Below, piece after piece: positions 17,505 to 26,032 of a DNA stretch of 64,000 nucleotides. How positions within the stretch are numbered: position 1 is the stretch's first letter; each line of letters opens with the position of its first letter. Made by a program: the position numbers and the translations under genes. Location: positions 62,001-126,000 of the forward strand of contig JAPPGF010000036.1 of NCBI GenBank assembly GCA_028875075.1. The letters are read 5' to 3'. The DNA is from Gemmatimonadota bacterium (GTDB lineage: Bacteria; Gemmatimonadota; Gemmatimonadetes; Longimicrobiales; Gaopeijiaceae). The notes below the pieces were generated by a model. That model was not told the DNA's origin, did no database searches, and worked only from the letters and a program-made list of their open reading frames with translations.

Positions 17505-18520
17505 ACGCGTACGGTATCGAGGAGCAAGAGGGCCATCAAAAAGGGCTGGTAGACCAGGGAATAGACGAATACCCGCCGCGCGCGAGTCACGGTCATGTTT
17601 GCCGCGGCCAAACTCGTAAGTGCGAGCATCACAAGGCCGAGCACGGTGGCTCCTCCCAAGTAGATGAGGCCTGCCAGTCCCAGCAACGTTGGAAACCCCG
17701 AGAGCACAAGCAGAGAGATGCTGTGATAGACCATGTGTCGACCGATACGGGCCCCGCTCCCGTCGGTCGGCGGGGTCAGGAAAAACCCGACGCGCGCGTA
17801 GTCTTCACGCAGGAGCCAGGCGAGTGCAAGCACATGCGGAAGCTGCCATAGGAATGCGATTGCGAACAAGACAACGGCACCGAACTCAATGCGACCGGTC
17901 GCAGCCGTCCAACCGATGACGGCGGGGAATGCCCCAGGGAAGGCTCCGACAAGGGTCGCAAGGTAGGAACGTGACTTGAGCGGGGTGTACGCGAGCAGGT
18001 ACGTGGCGGCAGCCGTCGCCGTCAGGCACGCAGGCAGTGACCCAGACGTCGCGGCCAAGTAACTGACACCGACCACGAGGAGCAGAGCCCCGAAACCCAG
18101 GGCCTCGAGCGGCGCCACGCGGCCGGAAGGGAGCGGACGCAGGCGTGTGCGGACCATGCGCGCGTCCGCCTTACGCTCTGCCCATTGGTTGAGCGCCAGC
18201 GCACCTGAAGTCGCGAGGGCGGTTCCGAGCAGCGCGTGCAGGAGCGAAGATATGTCGGCTCGACCGCGCGCGCCCATGTAGAAGCCTACGCCGGCTAGAA
18301 TGGTGACGAAGGTCGCGATCCCTGGCTTCGTGAGCTCGTAGTACGAGGAAGCTCGAGTAGCCAACGCTCCTCTAGCGGTGTCGGTGGCTGAGTGGTGATG
18401 CCTCACCGTGGTTTCCGAGCCGTACCGTTCTACCGACGAGGTCTTCACGGTGTGCGGGTCCCGAACCTCATGCTCCCGATTCGGCCGTGCCCGATCAGCC
18501 GACAGCATCGAGTGCCTCAC
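17501..18520 (-). CDS. ctaB: Protohaem IX farnesyltransferase (haem O synthase)
   Basis: A polytopic UbiA-family enzyme that adds farnesyl to protohaem to make haem O for terminal oxidases. The 339-codon frame has a hydrophilic N-terminal extension of about 60 residues before YYELTKPGIATFVTILAG, so a later start is possible. The prenyl-binding motif is clear: NQWAERKADARM, then RTRLRPLPSGR. A second aspartate-bearing loop REDYARVGFFL follows. About eight or nine membrane segments are seen. It overlaps the hemQ end by 26 bases and the next exported protein by four, indicating one haem operon. Confidence 0.95.
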   Translation of the reverse strand: MRHSMLSADRARPNREHEVRDPHTVKTSSVERYGSETTVRHHHSATDTARGALATRASSYYELTKPGIATFVTILAGVGFYMGARGRADISSLLHALLGTALATSGALALNQWAERKADARMVRTRLRPLPSGRVAPLEALGFGALLLVVGVSYLAATSGSLPACLTATAAATYLLAYTPLKSRSYLATLVGAFPGAFPAVIGWTAATGRIEFGAVVLFAIAFLWQLPHVLALAWLLREDYARVGFFLTPPTDGSGARIGRHMVYHSISLLVLSGFPTLLGLAGLIYLGGATVLGLVMLALTSLAAANMTVTRARRVFVYSLVYQPFLMALLLLDTVRV

Positions 18521-19319
18521 CTAACGGGAGCGCGAGGCCGGTGAACGCGGGCGTGTCGAAGAGGGTGTAGGACGACGCCTCAGTGAGCCGTAGTGCCATC
18601 AGCAGGTCGAGGAACCGACCTGGGTGGTCGGACTCAAACGCCACCACGAACTCCTGGTCGTCCAGTCCGTAGCTGTATGTGGTGTTCAACTTCACGTCAG
18701 GCCATTCATGGCCCACGCGGATGTGCTCGTCCATCATCCGCTGACGTTCTGCGTGCGGCAATTCGTACCAAGCACGGGTCTTGGCCATGGGATACACGAA
18801 CACGTACTTCGACCCTTGGGGATTGATGGCGATCCGGGCTCGATCGAGCGTTTCGTCGCCCCCGTACTTCTTGATATAGTCCTCTTCGTAGCGGTTCACG
18901 TAGATAGACCGCTTCGTCATGGCGAAGTAGGAGTACGCGAGCCGGGACCAACTGCCCATCGCCGTCTGATTGAGGGCAGCCGCGAACGCATGGATCTGCT
19001 CGAGGGAGCGGCTTGCTTGCCACAGCATAAGGTCTGCGTCAGCTCGAGTGCCGATCAAGGAGTAGGAGTAGATCATCATCTTCCGTACCCACTCACCCGC
19101 CAAAGCCTCTAGCTCTCGCTTGTGCGCGTTCCGCTCGGCTCCGGGAAGCCGACGCCACATGGGGTCGAACTTGAGCATAGCAAAGCGTACGAACTCGCGC
19201 TCCTTCATCTTCTCCTGTTCGCGCTGGATCCGGGTCCAGGCGTCTTCTCCCAGCACAGGGCGCTTGGGCAGTCCCGGTCGCACGCCGCGGGCGACATTCT
19301 TCTGGGTGGTGTCGGTCAT
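18495..19319 (-). CDS. hemQ: Coprohaem decarboxylase HemQ (chlorite dismutase family)
   Basis: A 274-residue HemQ, the last enzyme of the coproporphyrin-dependent haem route, converting coprohaem to protohaem with peroxide. The ATG at 19319 is preferred to an ATG 18 codons upstream because family homology begins after it. Visible signatures are KYVFVYPMAKTRAWYELP (Tyr176 matches the reactive tyrosine), EHIRVGHEWPDVK and TTYSYGLDDQEFVVAFE, then RLTEASSYTLFDTPAF. Downstream ctaB uses its product, so the operon goes from coprohaem to haem O. The lysine/glutamate-rich first 50 residues are an extension found in several diderm HemQ proteins. Confidence 0.95.
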   Translation of the reverse strand: MTDTTQKNVARGVRPGLPKRPVLGEDAWTRIQREQEKMKEREFVRFAMLKFDPMWRRLPGAERNAHKRELEALAGEWVRKMMIYSYSLIGTRADADLMLWQASRSLEQIHAFAAALNQTAMGSWSRLAYSYFAMTKRSIYVNRYEEDYIKKYGGDETLDRARIAINPQGSKYVFVYPMAKTRAWYELPHAERQRMMDEHIRVGHEWPDVKLNTTYSYGLDDQEFVVAFESDHPGRFLDLLMALRLTEASSYTLFDTPAFTGLALPLGEALDAVG

Positions 19320-19391
19320 GCCGAATCTTCGCCTGATGGCGCGGCACTGGGCAAGGCAGCAGGAGAATCCCACGCGCTGTGTCGGCGATTG

Positions 19392-20831
19392 ATGGGATCC
19401 ATGAGTGCCGTCGCGCAGCTTCTCACGCTCTACGACTCCGCCCGCCTGGTACGTGCCCGCGCTCTCTCACCGGTTGACCTGACCCGAAGCTGTCTGGAGC
19501 GGATTGAACGTCTGGATGGACAGCTGAATGCGTTCATCAGCGTTAACGGGGAGGAAGCGCTGGACCAGGCGCATTCGGCCGAGCTCGAATTGATACGCGG
19601 AGACTATCGCGGGTCGCTGCATGGCATTCCCATAGCGCTCAAGGACGTCGTGGACGTCAGGGGCATGCCCACGACCGCTGCGAGCGCGGCCTACGGCGAC
19701 CGCACACCAGACCGGGATGCAGAGGTGGTGCGCCGACTGCGGGCTGCGGGTGCGGTCATCCTGGGCAAGCTCAATCTTCACGAACTGGCCTATGGGGCGA
19801 GTTCTGTAGTCAGTGCCTTCGGGCCGGTAAGGAACCCGTGGAGTCGGGATCACGCGGCGGGAGGCTCGTCGTCCGGATCCGCGGTCGCGGTGGCGACCGG
19901 GATGTGCTACGGCGCTGTTGGCACGGACACCGGAGGCTCGATCCGGCAACCGGCCGCGTTCTGTGGAGTCACCGGCCTCAAGCCTACCTACGGGCGTGTC
20001 AGCACGCGGGGCGTGATGCCGTTGTCACGATCGTACGACCACGTGGGTCCGGTCGCCATTTCTGCCCTGGACGCAGCGCTGATGCTCCAGGTGATGGAGG
20101 GGCCTGATCCCGACAACCCGGCGCGATCAAATCTGAGTGCGCCCGACTACGCGGGTGTACTAGAGGACGCCGAGGGGCTGGCGCCGGGTCTACGCGTTGG
20201 TATTCCGCAGCAGCATTTTTTCGATAGTCTCGATCCTGAGATCTCGAACGCACTCGGCAGTGCGCGGGGTGTTCTTCGCCAGCTCGGTTCGATCGAGCGG
20301 GAAGTAGTCGTTCCCGCCCTCACCGATACGACCCTGTTCCAGGCGGAGACGTGGGCGCTGCACCGGGAACGTGCGTTGCGCGCGCCGGAGCTATTTCAAC
20401 CCGAGACGCTTCGGCGTCTGCGCGCAGGTGGCGCGCTAGACGAGGCCACACGCGTGGAAGAGCTCCGTCGGCTGGCCAACCTGCGCGGGAGCACGGGCGC
20501 GCTATTTGCGGATGTCGACGTCATTGTCACGCCAACTACGGTGGTGCTCCCCTTCAGCGTGGCAGATACGAGTGGGGAGAGCCATGGGCTGCGCGTCCGG
20601 GAATTGGTCGCGCTTCAAAACACCCGTCCATTCAACATCTTGGGATTGCCGACGATCTCAATCCCCTGCGGCTTCTCCGCACACGGACTACCGATCGGCA
20701 TGCAGGTCACCGGTGCGCCGGGCGCGGAAACGACGGTGCTGCAGGTCGCCCACGCCTATCAGGGAGTCACCCGCTGGCACCTTTGTCGACCGCCTGTAGA
20801 CCAAACCCCTGCGTCGCAGCCGGAGCGTTGA
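19392..20831 (+). CDS. Amidase signature family hydrolase (GatA-like)
   Basis: A 479-residue serine amidase. The Lys-cisSer-Ser triad is present: lysine in HGIPIALKDV (Lys84), the GGSSSGSA loop and the nucleophile in GTDTGGSIRQP (Ser183). The C-terminus has NILGLPTISIPCGF and LPIGMQVTG, typical of the family. It resembles GatA, but no gatB or gatC lies nearby and there is no other support for tRNA amidation, so a general amidase is the safer name. The start is ATG at 19392 or 19401; neither has a clear ribosome binding site. It is divergent from hemQ with a 72-base gap. Confidence 0.88.
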   Translation: MGSMSAVAQLLTLYDSARLVRARALSPVDLTRSCLERIERLDGQLNAFISVNGEEALDQAHSAELELIRGDYRGSLHGIPIALKDVVDVRGMPTTAASAAYGDRTPDRDAEVVRRLRAAGAVILGKLNLHELAYGASSVVSAFGPVRNPWSRDHAAGGSSSGSAVAVATGMCYGAVGTDTGGSIRQPAAFCGVTGLKPTYGRVSTRGVMPLSRSYDHVGPVAISALDAALMLQVMEGPDPDNPARSNLSAPDYAGVLEDAEGLAPGLRVGIPQQHFFDSLDPEISNALGSARGVLRQLGSIEREVVVPALTDTTLFQAETWALHRERALRAPELFQPETLRRLRAGGALDEATRVEELRRLANLRGSTGALFADVDVIVTPTTVVLPFSVADTSGESHGLRVRELVALQNTRPFNILGLPTISIPCGFSAHGLPIGMQVTGAPGAETTVLQVAHAYQGVTRWHLCRPPVDQTPASQPER

Positions 20832-21186
20832 GAGGCGTTCGCTGGCGGGCCGGAAACGAGCGCTGGACTTGTGGGCGCCCGCGCCCGGGTCCCACGTGCG
20901 GCCGGGTTACAGCCACACAGCTGCGTGCGTCTTGGGCGACGGATCTCGATCCGACCGAGCCAATCGCCTTCGCTATCGCATCAGGACTTGAGTCGCGCCG
21001 TGACCTGCACTCCAAGTGGTACACCGTGAGTCGCTCGCCTGAACCTTGTTCGCGGGTTCCCCCAGGAGGCGGCCGGTCACTTCTTTGTAGGGCACCAACT
21101 GGACGGCGAGTACCAGCTTGGCAGCCTAGAGTGCTCGCCTAGGCACCCTACATCGCACCCCAGCGCGCGAGCGAAACGCGGTGCGC
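20832..21186. other. Intergenic region without a recognised gene
   Basis: No frame here looks like a conserved protein. One short stretch near 21050-21140 reads AAGHFFVGHQLDGEYQLGS, which has protein-like composition but no start or family, and might be a remnant. Confidence 0.3.
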
Positions 21187-21215
21187 TGGACCTCGCTTGT
21201 CCCCGGTTCTACGTT
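21187..21215 (+). promoter_or_regulatory. Candidate promoter of the PorX-like gene
   Basis: TGGACC (21187-21192), a 17-base spacer and TACGTT (21210-21215) form a plausible -35/-10 pair. The ATG at 21222 follows six bases later and no ribosome binding site is visible, so the mRNA may be leaderless. Confidence 0.4.
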
Positions 21216-21221
21216 CCGCCC

Positions 21222-22862
21222 ATGGGTTCAACTCAGACAGTCAGGGGCAGGGCGGCCAAGCGTATCCTTTGGGTCGACGACGAAATTGAGCTGCTGCGCC
21301 CGCATGTGCTCTACCTCCAGAAGCGTGGTTACCAGGTCGACACGATCTCGAACGGTGACGACGCTGTCGCACTGCTTCGCGCTACCCCTTACGACTTGGT
21401 CCTGCTCGACGAGCAAATGCCCGGGAAGCGTGGCCTTGAGGTGTTAGAGTCGCTGGGTCGCTCCGATCCGCACGCGCGCGTGGTCATGGTGACCAAGTCG
21501 GAGGAAGACCGCACTATGACCGAGGCCATCGGCCGTCGCGTGGCCGAGTACTTGGTCAAGCCGACCAGTCCGCGGCAAGTGCTCTCGGTCGTGACGCGCA
21601 TACTGGAGGGTTCATCAATCCGCCAGCAGCGAGTTGCGCAGGACTTCGCGGCTCGTTTCGGTCGCCTCTCAATGAAGCGTGAAGAGGCGTCTACCGCAGG
21701 AGAATTCGCCCAGGTCTATGCCGAGCTGGTCGACTGGCACATCCGGTTAGAGCAGGCAGGCGAGCACGCATTGCTGGACTCCGTGACGCAGCTGCTGAGC
21801 GATCTGCGGCGAGACTTCGGTGAATGGATCGTGGGCGTTTATCCGCATTGGATGCGAGGTGAGGTGCCGCGACCGGACCTGTCCGTCGATATCGTCGAGA
21901 AGTATGTGTTGCCGTGGCTGGGCAGAGATCCAACATACGTCGTGATCCTCGATTGCATGCGACTCGACCAGTGGCGCGTGATAAGTCGGCTACTGGCCCC
22001 CTACTTCGAGATTGAGGAGAGCTGGCACTACTCGATCCTACCTACTGCCACACCGTATGCGCGTAATGCGATCTTCAGTGGGCAGTTTCCGGACCAGATC
22101 GCGCACGAGCGCCCCGGTTGGTGGGATCAGTCGGACGACGAGGGCAGCCTCAACGCATTCGAAGACGAGTTGTTGAAAGAACAGCTCAGGCGACTCACTG
22201 GCCGGAACGTACCGGTCCACTACCAGAAGATATTCAGCGACCGGGAAGCCGATCAGGTTCGTGCCCGTGTGAATGCTGCCGTCAAGACCCCCGGAACCGT
22301 AGTCGCGCTCGTCTTCAACTTCGTGGACCTCATGACGCATGGGCGATCTGAGTCTCCCATCCTAATGGAGGTGGCGAAGGACGAGGCCGCGTTGCGCGAC
22401 CTGACGCGCTCCTGGTTCGAGCGATCAACGGCATATCAGGTTCTGCGTGAGGCGGCCGCATCCGGTTACCGTGTCGTGCTCACCACGGACCACGGTTCGA
22501 TCCTGTGCCATCGCCCGACTACAGTGTTCGCGCGCAAAGACGCGACCACGAACTTGCGCTACAAGTTTGGCCAAGATCTCCTGGCCGAGAACGAGAGTCA
22601 CGCGTTCACGACGCGCAACGAGCGAGAGCTCCACTTTCCCGAAGGGCGCTTGGGCATGCGCTACGTGATCGCGCTGGAAGACTACTTTTTCGTCTACCCT
22701 ACCAAGCTGCGGGAATACCAGCAGCGGTATCGGAACTCATTCCTCCACGGTGGCATTAGCCCCGAGGAAATGATCGTTCCTGTCGCGCGTCTCCGTAGCG
22801 CTGGCGGCCCGAGTTCGACGACGACCCGGATCGGTGTCGAATCGCGGCGTGGAGCGGGTTAG
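21222..22862 (+). CDS. PorX-like response regulator with PglZ phosphodiesterase domain
   Basis: A 546-residue protein of the PorX type. Residues 14-125 form a CheY-like receiver with the acidic pair VDDE, phospho-acceptor Asp63 in LVLLDEQMPG, Thr91 and Lys113 (EYLVKPTS). A helical linker follows. Residues 235-530 are a PglZ/alkaline-phosphatase-fold domain: metal ligands in YVVILDCMRLDQW, the Thr nucleophile in SILPTATPYARNAIFSG, and TTDHGSILCH with the C-terminal EEMIVPVARL. In Bacteroidota PorX controls the type IX secretion system and cleaves oligonucleotides. No PorY-type kinase or type IX gene is seen here. It overlaps the downstream ABC exporter, suggesting an envelope role. Confidence 0.9.
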   Translation: MGSTQTVRGRAAKRILWVDDEIELLRPHVLYLQKRGYQVDTISNGDDAVALLRATPYDLVLLDEQMPGKRGLEVLESLGRSDPHARVVMVTKSEEDRTMTEAIGRRVAEYLVKPTSPRQVLSVVTRILEGSSIRQQRVAQDFAARFGRLSMKREEASTAGEFAQVYAELVDWHIRLEQAGEHALLDSVTQLLSDLRRDFGEWIVGVYPHWMRGEVPRPDLSVDIVEKYVLPWLGRDPTYVVILDCMRLDQWRVISRLLAPYFEIEESWHYSILPTATPYARNAIFSGQFPDQIAHERPGWWDQSDDEGSLNAFEDELLKEQLRRLTGRNVPVHYQKIFSDREADQVRARVNAAVKTPGTVVALVFNFVDLMTHGRSESPILMEVAKDEAALRDLTRSWFERSTAYQVLREAAASGYRVVLTTDHGSILCHRPTTVFARKDATTNLRYKFGQDLLAENESHAFTTRNERELHFPEGRLGMRYVIALEDYFFVYPTKLREYQQRYRNSFLHGGISPEEMIVPVARLRSAGGPSSTTTRIGVESRRGAG

Positions 22863-24828
22863 CCCGGCACGCCCTGGAGTTTCGCCGCCTCTGCCGTCGA
22901 GACCAGGTGGCTTGGCGAACCACCGGTGGCCCCTCGCCGTGAGCTTGTACCTGCGCATTCTGCGCTACTTGGCACCCCACAGCATGGTGTTCACGACTGC
23001 CGCTGTCGCGACCGCTGTGTTCGCGGCGCTGGACGCGTTCTCGCTAGTGCTCGTGATCCCCTTCCTAGAAGCTCTTTTCCGGGATGCACAGGAGGAGATG
23101 GGGTCTGGCTCTGGCTGGCTGGGCCGGTTACTGGCAGCCACCGTAGGACGGTGGCCTGGCACGGGCGCCGACCCGCTTGACAGGATCCAAGCCGTCATCG
23201 TTTTCATCCTTGTCGTGTTTGCCTTCAAGAATCTGGTCGACTTCTTGCGCGGCTATCTGGTCGCACGCGTCGAACAGAGCGTTACACGGGACCTGCGCCG
23301 TCAGGTCTACAACCATCTGCTTGAGCTCGATCTTGTCTTTTTCGGCCGCACGCGCGCGGGCCAGATCGTCTCACGGCTCACCCACGACATCGAACAACTG
23401 CGTACGCTGGTCACTCGCGAGTTGTCACGTTCGGCCGGCTCGTTCTTCGAGCTGGCGGCGGCGGTCGTGTTCATGGTAGCGCTCTCGTGGAAGCTGACCC
23501 TAGCCGCCCTAGTGATCGTACCTCTGACCATGGCAGTCTGGGGCCCGCTCGTCCGGAGGCTCCGCAGGGGGGATCGCCACGTGCTGGACTTGGCCGGCGA
23601 GGTGAACGCACACATCGTCGAGACGCTTTCTGGAATCCGACTGATCAAGGCGTCCGCTGCCGAAGAACACGAATGCGCCCGTTTCCGCGCGCTCACGGGT
23701 GACTACTTCGGTACCTTTGTTCGTACGGAACGATTACGTGCGCTGGCGGCGCCGCTCACCGAAATGCTCGCAGCCGTAGGGACGGTAGTCCTGCTCTGGT
23801 ACGGAGTGCGCCTCGTCCTGATCAGCAGTGAGCTGACGCCCGAGGCCTTCGTCACGTTCGTGGCACTCTCGACCAAGCTATACGCTCCAATCAAGTACCT
23901 GTCGAAGCTTCCCGCGATCGTGCAGCCTGGCCTAGCGGGCGCGGAGCGCGTGTTCGAGTTCCTTGACGCCCCCGTTGAGATTCAGGACCACACAGGTGCA
24001 AGGCGGTTCCCAGGGCTATCGAAGGAGATACGTCTTGAGGGTGTGGGTTTCGCTTACCGTCCCGGTAACCCAGTCCTGCAGGAGGTGGACCTGGTGGTCC
24101 CACGGGGCAGCGTAGTGGCGCTGGTAGGGCCCAGTGGTGCGGGAAAGAGCACGCTCGTTGACCTGATTGCTCGGTTTTACGATCCGACTGAAGGGCGCAT
24201 TACGGTTGACGGGGTCGATACGCGAGAGTTTACCCTACGTTCGTTTCGAGCGAACCTCGGAGTCGTATCTCAGGAGACGGTGCTCTTCCACGACACGGTG
24301 CGCGCCAATATCGCGTACGGTCGGACCCACGTATCAACTGCCGATGTGGAACGTGCCGCCCGTGCAGCGTACGCACACGAATTCGTGAAGGAGCTCCCAC
24401 GCGGCTATGAGACCGTGGTGGGTGAGCATGGGACCGGGCTCTCGGGTGGCCAACGTCAGCGACTGGCCATCGCGCGAGCTATCTTACGCGACTCGCCAAT
24501 CTTGATCCTCGACGAAGCGACCAGCGCCCTCGATACCGAGGCCGAGCGACTCCTTCAGGCTGCGATCGAACACCTGCTCGTTGGTCGTACCGTGTTCGTG
24601 ATCGCACACCGCTTCTCCACGGTCCAGCGTGCCGAACAAATTGTGGTCCTTAACCGGGGGCGTGTGGTCGAGCACGGGGATCACCATGCGTTGCTGGCTC
24701 GGGGTGGGCTGTATCGCAGGCTGCACGATCTTCAGTTCGCAGACGCACCGGCGGGGCCTGATCCATCCAGCTCGAGCGCGGTGTCACCTGAGAACGAAGC
24801 GACCCTTAAGGCGGATGGCACCGGCTGA
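22834..24828 (+). CDS. MsbA-like ABC exporter (permease fused to ATPase)
   Basis: A 664-residue half-transporter of the lipid A / multidrug exporter type, working as a homodimer in the inner membrane. Six transmembrane helices lie in residues 45-360 (e.g. HSMVFTTAAVATAVFAALDAF, AVIVFILVVFAFKNLVDFL), with the coupling segment VTRDLRRQVYNHLLELD. The ATPase shows Walker A GPSGAGKST, LSGGQRQRLAIARA and Walker B ILILDEATSALD, plus the H-loop IAHRFSTV. The GTG at 22834 overlaps the PorX-like gene by 29 bases; GTG at 22938 is an alternative start nearer the first helix. Nearby glycosyltransferases support lipid or glycolipid export. Confidence 0.92.
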   Translation: MSNRGVERVSPARPGVSPPLPSRPGGLANHRWPLAVSLYLRILRYLAPHSMVFTTAAVATAVFAALDAFSLVLVIPFLEALFRDAQEEMGSGSGWLGRLLAATVGRWPGTGADPLDRIQAVIVFILVVFAFKNLVDFLRGYLVARVEQSVTRDLRRQVYNHLLELDLVFFGRTRAGQIVSRLTHDIEQLRTLVTRELSRSAGSFFELAAAVVFMVALSWKLTLAALVIVPLTMAVWGPLVRRLRRGDRHVLDLAGEVNAHIVETLSGIRLIKASAAEEHECARFRALTGDYFGTFVRTERLRALAAPLTEMLAAVGTVVLLWYGVRLVLISSELTPEAFVTFVALSTKLYAPIKYLSKLPAIVQPGLAGAERVFEFLDAPVEIQDHTGARRFPGLSKEIRLEGVGFAYRPGNPVLQEVDLVVPRGSVVALVGPSGAGKSTLVDLIARFYDPTEGRITVDGVDTREFTLRSFRANLGVVSQETVLFHDTVRANIAYGRTHVSTADVERAARAAYAHEFVKELPRGYETVVGEHGTGLSGGQRQRLAIARAILRDSPILILDEATSALDTEAERLLQAAIEHLLVGRTVFVIAHRFSTVQRAEQIVVLNRGRVVEHGDHHALLARGGLYRRLHDLQFADAPAGPDPSSSSAVSPENEATLKADGTG

Positions 24829-25269
24829 TGCCATTCGCCTCTCTCACGACGCCTTGAGTGAACCGCACTGAGGGTCGGCATTGAGGTATCCCGAGTCTCC
24901 CCTCGGTGCGACGGAGGACGGTGCCCTGTGGCGCACCTGCCTGACTCTCTCAAACGGTCTTGCGCATCCGTTCGTGCGGCATGGAGGAGCGTCTCGCCGC
25001 ACGTTCCGCAACGGGCGGGCCGAGCGGTTCCTCGTCGACGACGGCTGCGATTTTTACGTTGGATCTCGACAAAGCTAGTGCGACACCTTGTGCGCACCCT
25101 GCCCTGCTAGCGCCTACGCTCGCGGCTTCTGCACTCGTGCGCAGTGGGAACGCGAAGTTACTCCGGTGGTATGACTTACACCGCTTCATGTGTCCTCCTT
25201 CGGTTTGTATGACCCTGTCCCGTGAAGCGCTCTCGTCCCCGCACCGCCTCTGTCGGATAGGCCTTCTCC
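24829..25269. other. 441-base gap between exporter and GT2
   Basis: No conserved protein on the plus strand. The minus strand carries one 79-codon frame with an excellent ribosome binding site, listed separately. Confidence 0.3.
24950..25189 (-). CDS. Possible small protein with strong ribosome binding site
   Basis: A 79-residue frame whose ATG follows AGGAGG at a four-base spacing, the best Shine-Dalgarno in this part of the window. The product is Ala/Arg/Ser-rich (e.g. SRSNVKIAAVVDEEPLGPPV) and has no recognised family. It is divergent from the GT2 gene. It may be real or a decayed gene whose start signals survive. Confidence 0.3.
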   Translation of the reverse strand: MKRCKSYHRSNFAFPLRTSAEAASVGASRAGCAQGVALALSRSNVKIAAVVDEEPLGPPVAERAARRSSMPHERMRKTV

Positions 25270-26031
25270 TTGATCTACATATGCATCCCAGTCCACAATG
25301 AGGGGGGGGCCATCGGGCTCCTTCTCTGGAAGATCCGCAAGGTGATGGCGGAGCTAGTGCGGGACTATGAGATCCTGGTGCACGACGACGCGTCCACGGA
25401 CGATACGCCGAAAACGCTTCGGCGCTATCGCAAGGTGATGCCAATCGAGGTCGTACGCGTGAGCCGGCGTGTCGGATATGCGCGGGCCACCGAGAAACTA
25501 TTGCACACCGTGGTAGCCCGTGCGTCGTATCCGAAGCGCGACGTAGCGATCACGCTCCAGGGCGATTTCACAGACGACCCTAGCCACATGACCACCCTTG
25601 TGAAGACGATCGAAGGTGGTGCCGACATCGTGGCTGGTTGTGTGCCACGAGGCAGGGTGCATCAGCCCACTGCGACACGGCCGCAGCCGCGGCCCGTCTG
25701 GTGGGCCCGTGCCCTCGCCCCATTGGCGCTAGGCCCTTTGTATCGACGCTCGCCTGTGTCCGACCCACTTTGCGGGTTTCGTGCGTACCGCGTGATTGTA
25801 CTCAAGAAGGTGATGCGCGAGGGGGTCGGCCCGCTGCTCTCGACGGAAGGATGGACAGCCAACGTCGAGCTGCTGGGTCTTCTCGCCCCGCATTCCCGCC
25901 GAATCGAGGAGGTGTCGCTGGTCCCCCGCTACGATCACCAAGTGCGGCCGACTAGGGTGCGTGTGTTCTCGGTGCTACGACAGCTGCTCAGAGTGCGAAG
26001 ACGTCCCTGGTTCGCGAGAGCGTTGGGCTGA
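25270..26031 (+). CDS. Family 2 glycosyltransferase
   Basis: A 253-residue GT-A fold glycosyltransferase without membrane anchor. It begins at TTG with the GT2 opening IYICIPVHNEGGAIGLLL; YEILVHDDASTDDTPKTL is the nucleotide-sugar acidic motif, and ITLQGDFTDDPSHM supplies the metal-binding Asp pair. Two positions further on, VSDPLCGFRAYR resembles dolichol-phosphate-mannose-synthase-like enzymes, so a polyprenyl phosphate acceptor is possible. The next gene starts two bases after its stop, so they are one operon. Confidence 0.85.
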   Translation: MIYICIPVHNEGGAIGLLLWKIRKVMAELVRDYEILVHDDASTDDTPKTLRRYRKVMPIEVVRVSRRVGYARATEKLLHTVVARASYPKRDVAITLQGDFTDDPSHMTTLVKTIEGGADIVAGCVPRGRVHQPTATRPQPRPVWWARALAPLALGPLYRRSPVSDPLCGFRAYRVIVLKKVMREGVGPLLSTEGWTANVELLGLLAPHSRRIEEVSLVPRYDHQVRPTRVRVFSVLRQLLRVRRRPWFARALG

Positions 26032-26032
26032 C

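Noticed and set aside
20351-21142. 263-codon plus-strand frame over the amidase end and the following gap
   Set aside because: Most of it shadows the amidase in another frame; the rest has no conserved look.
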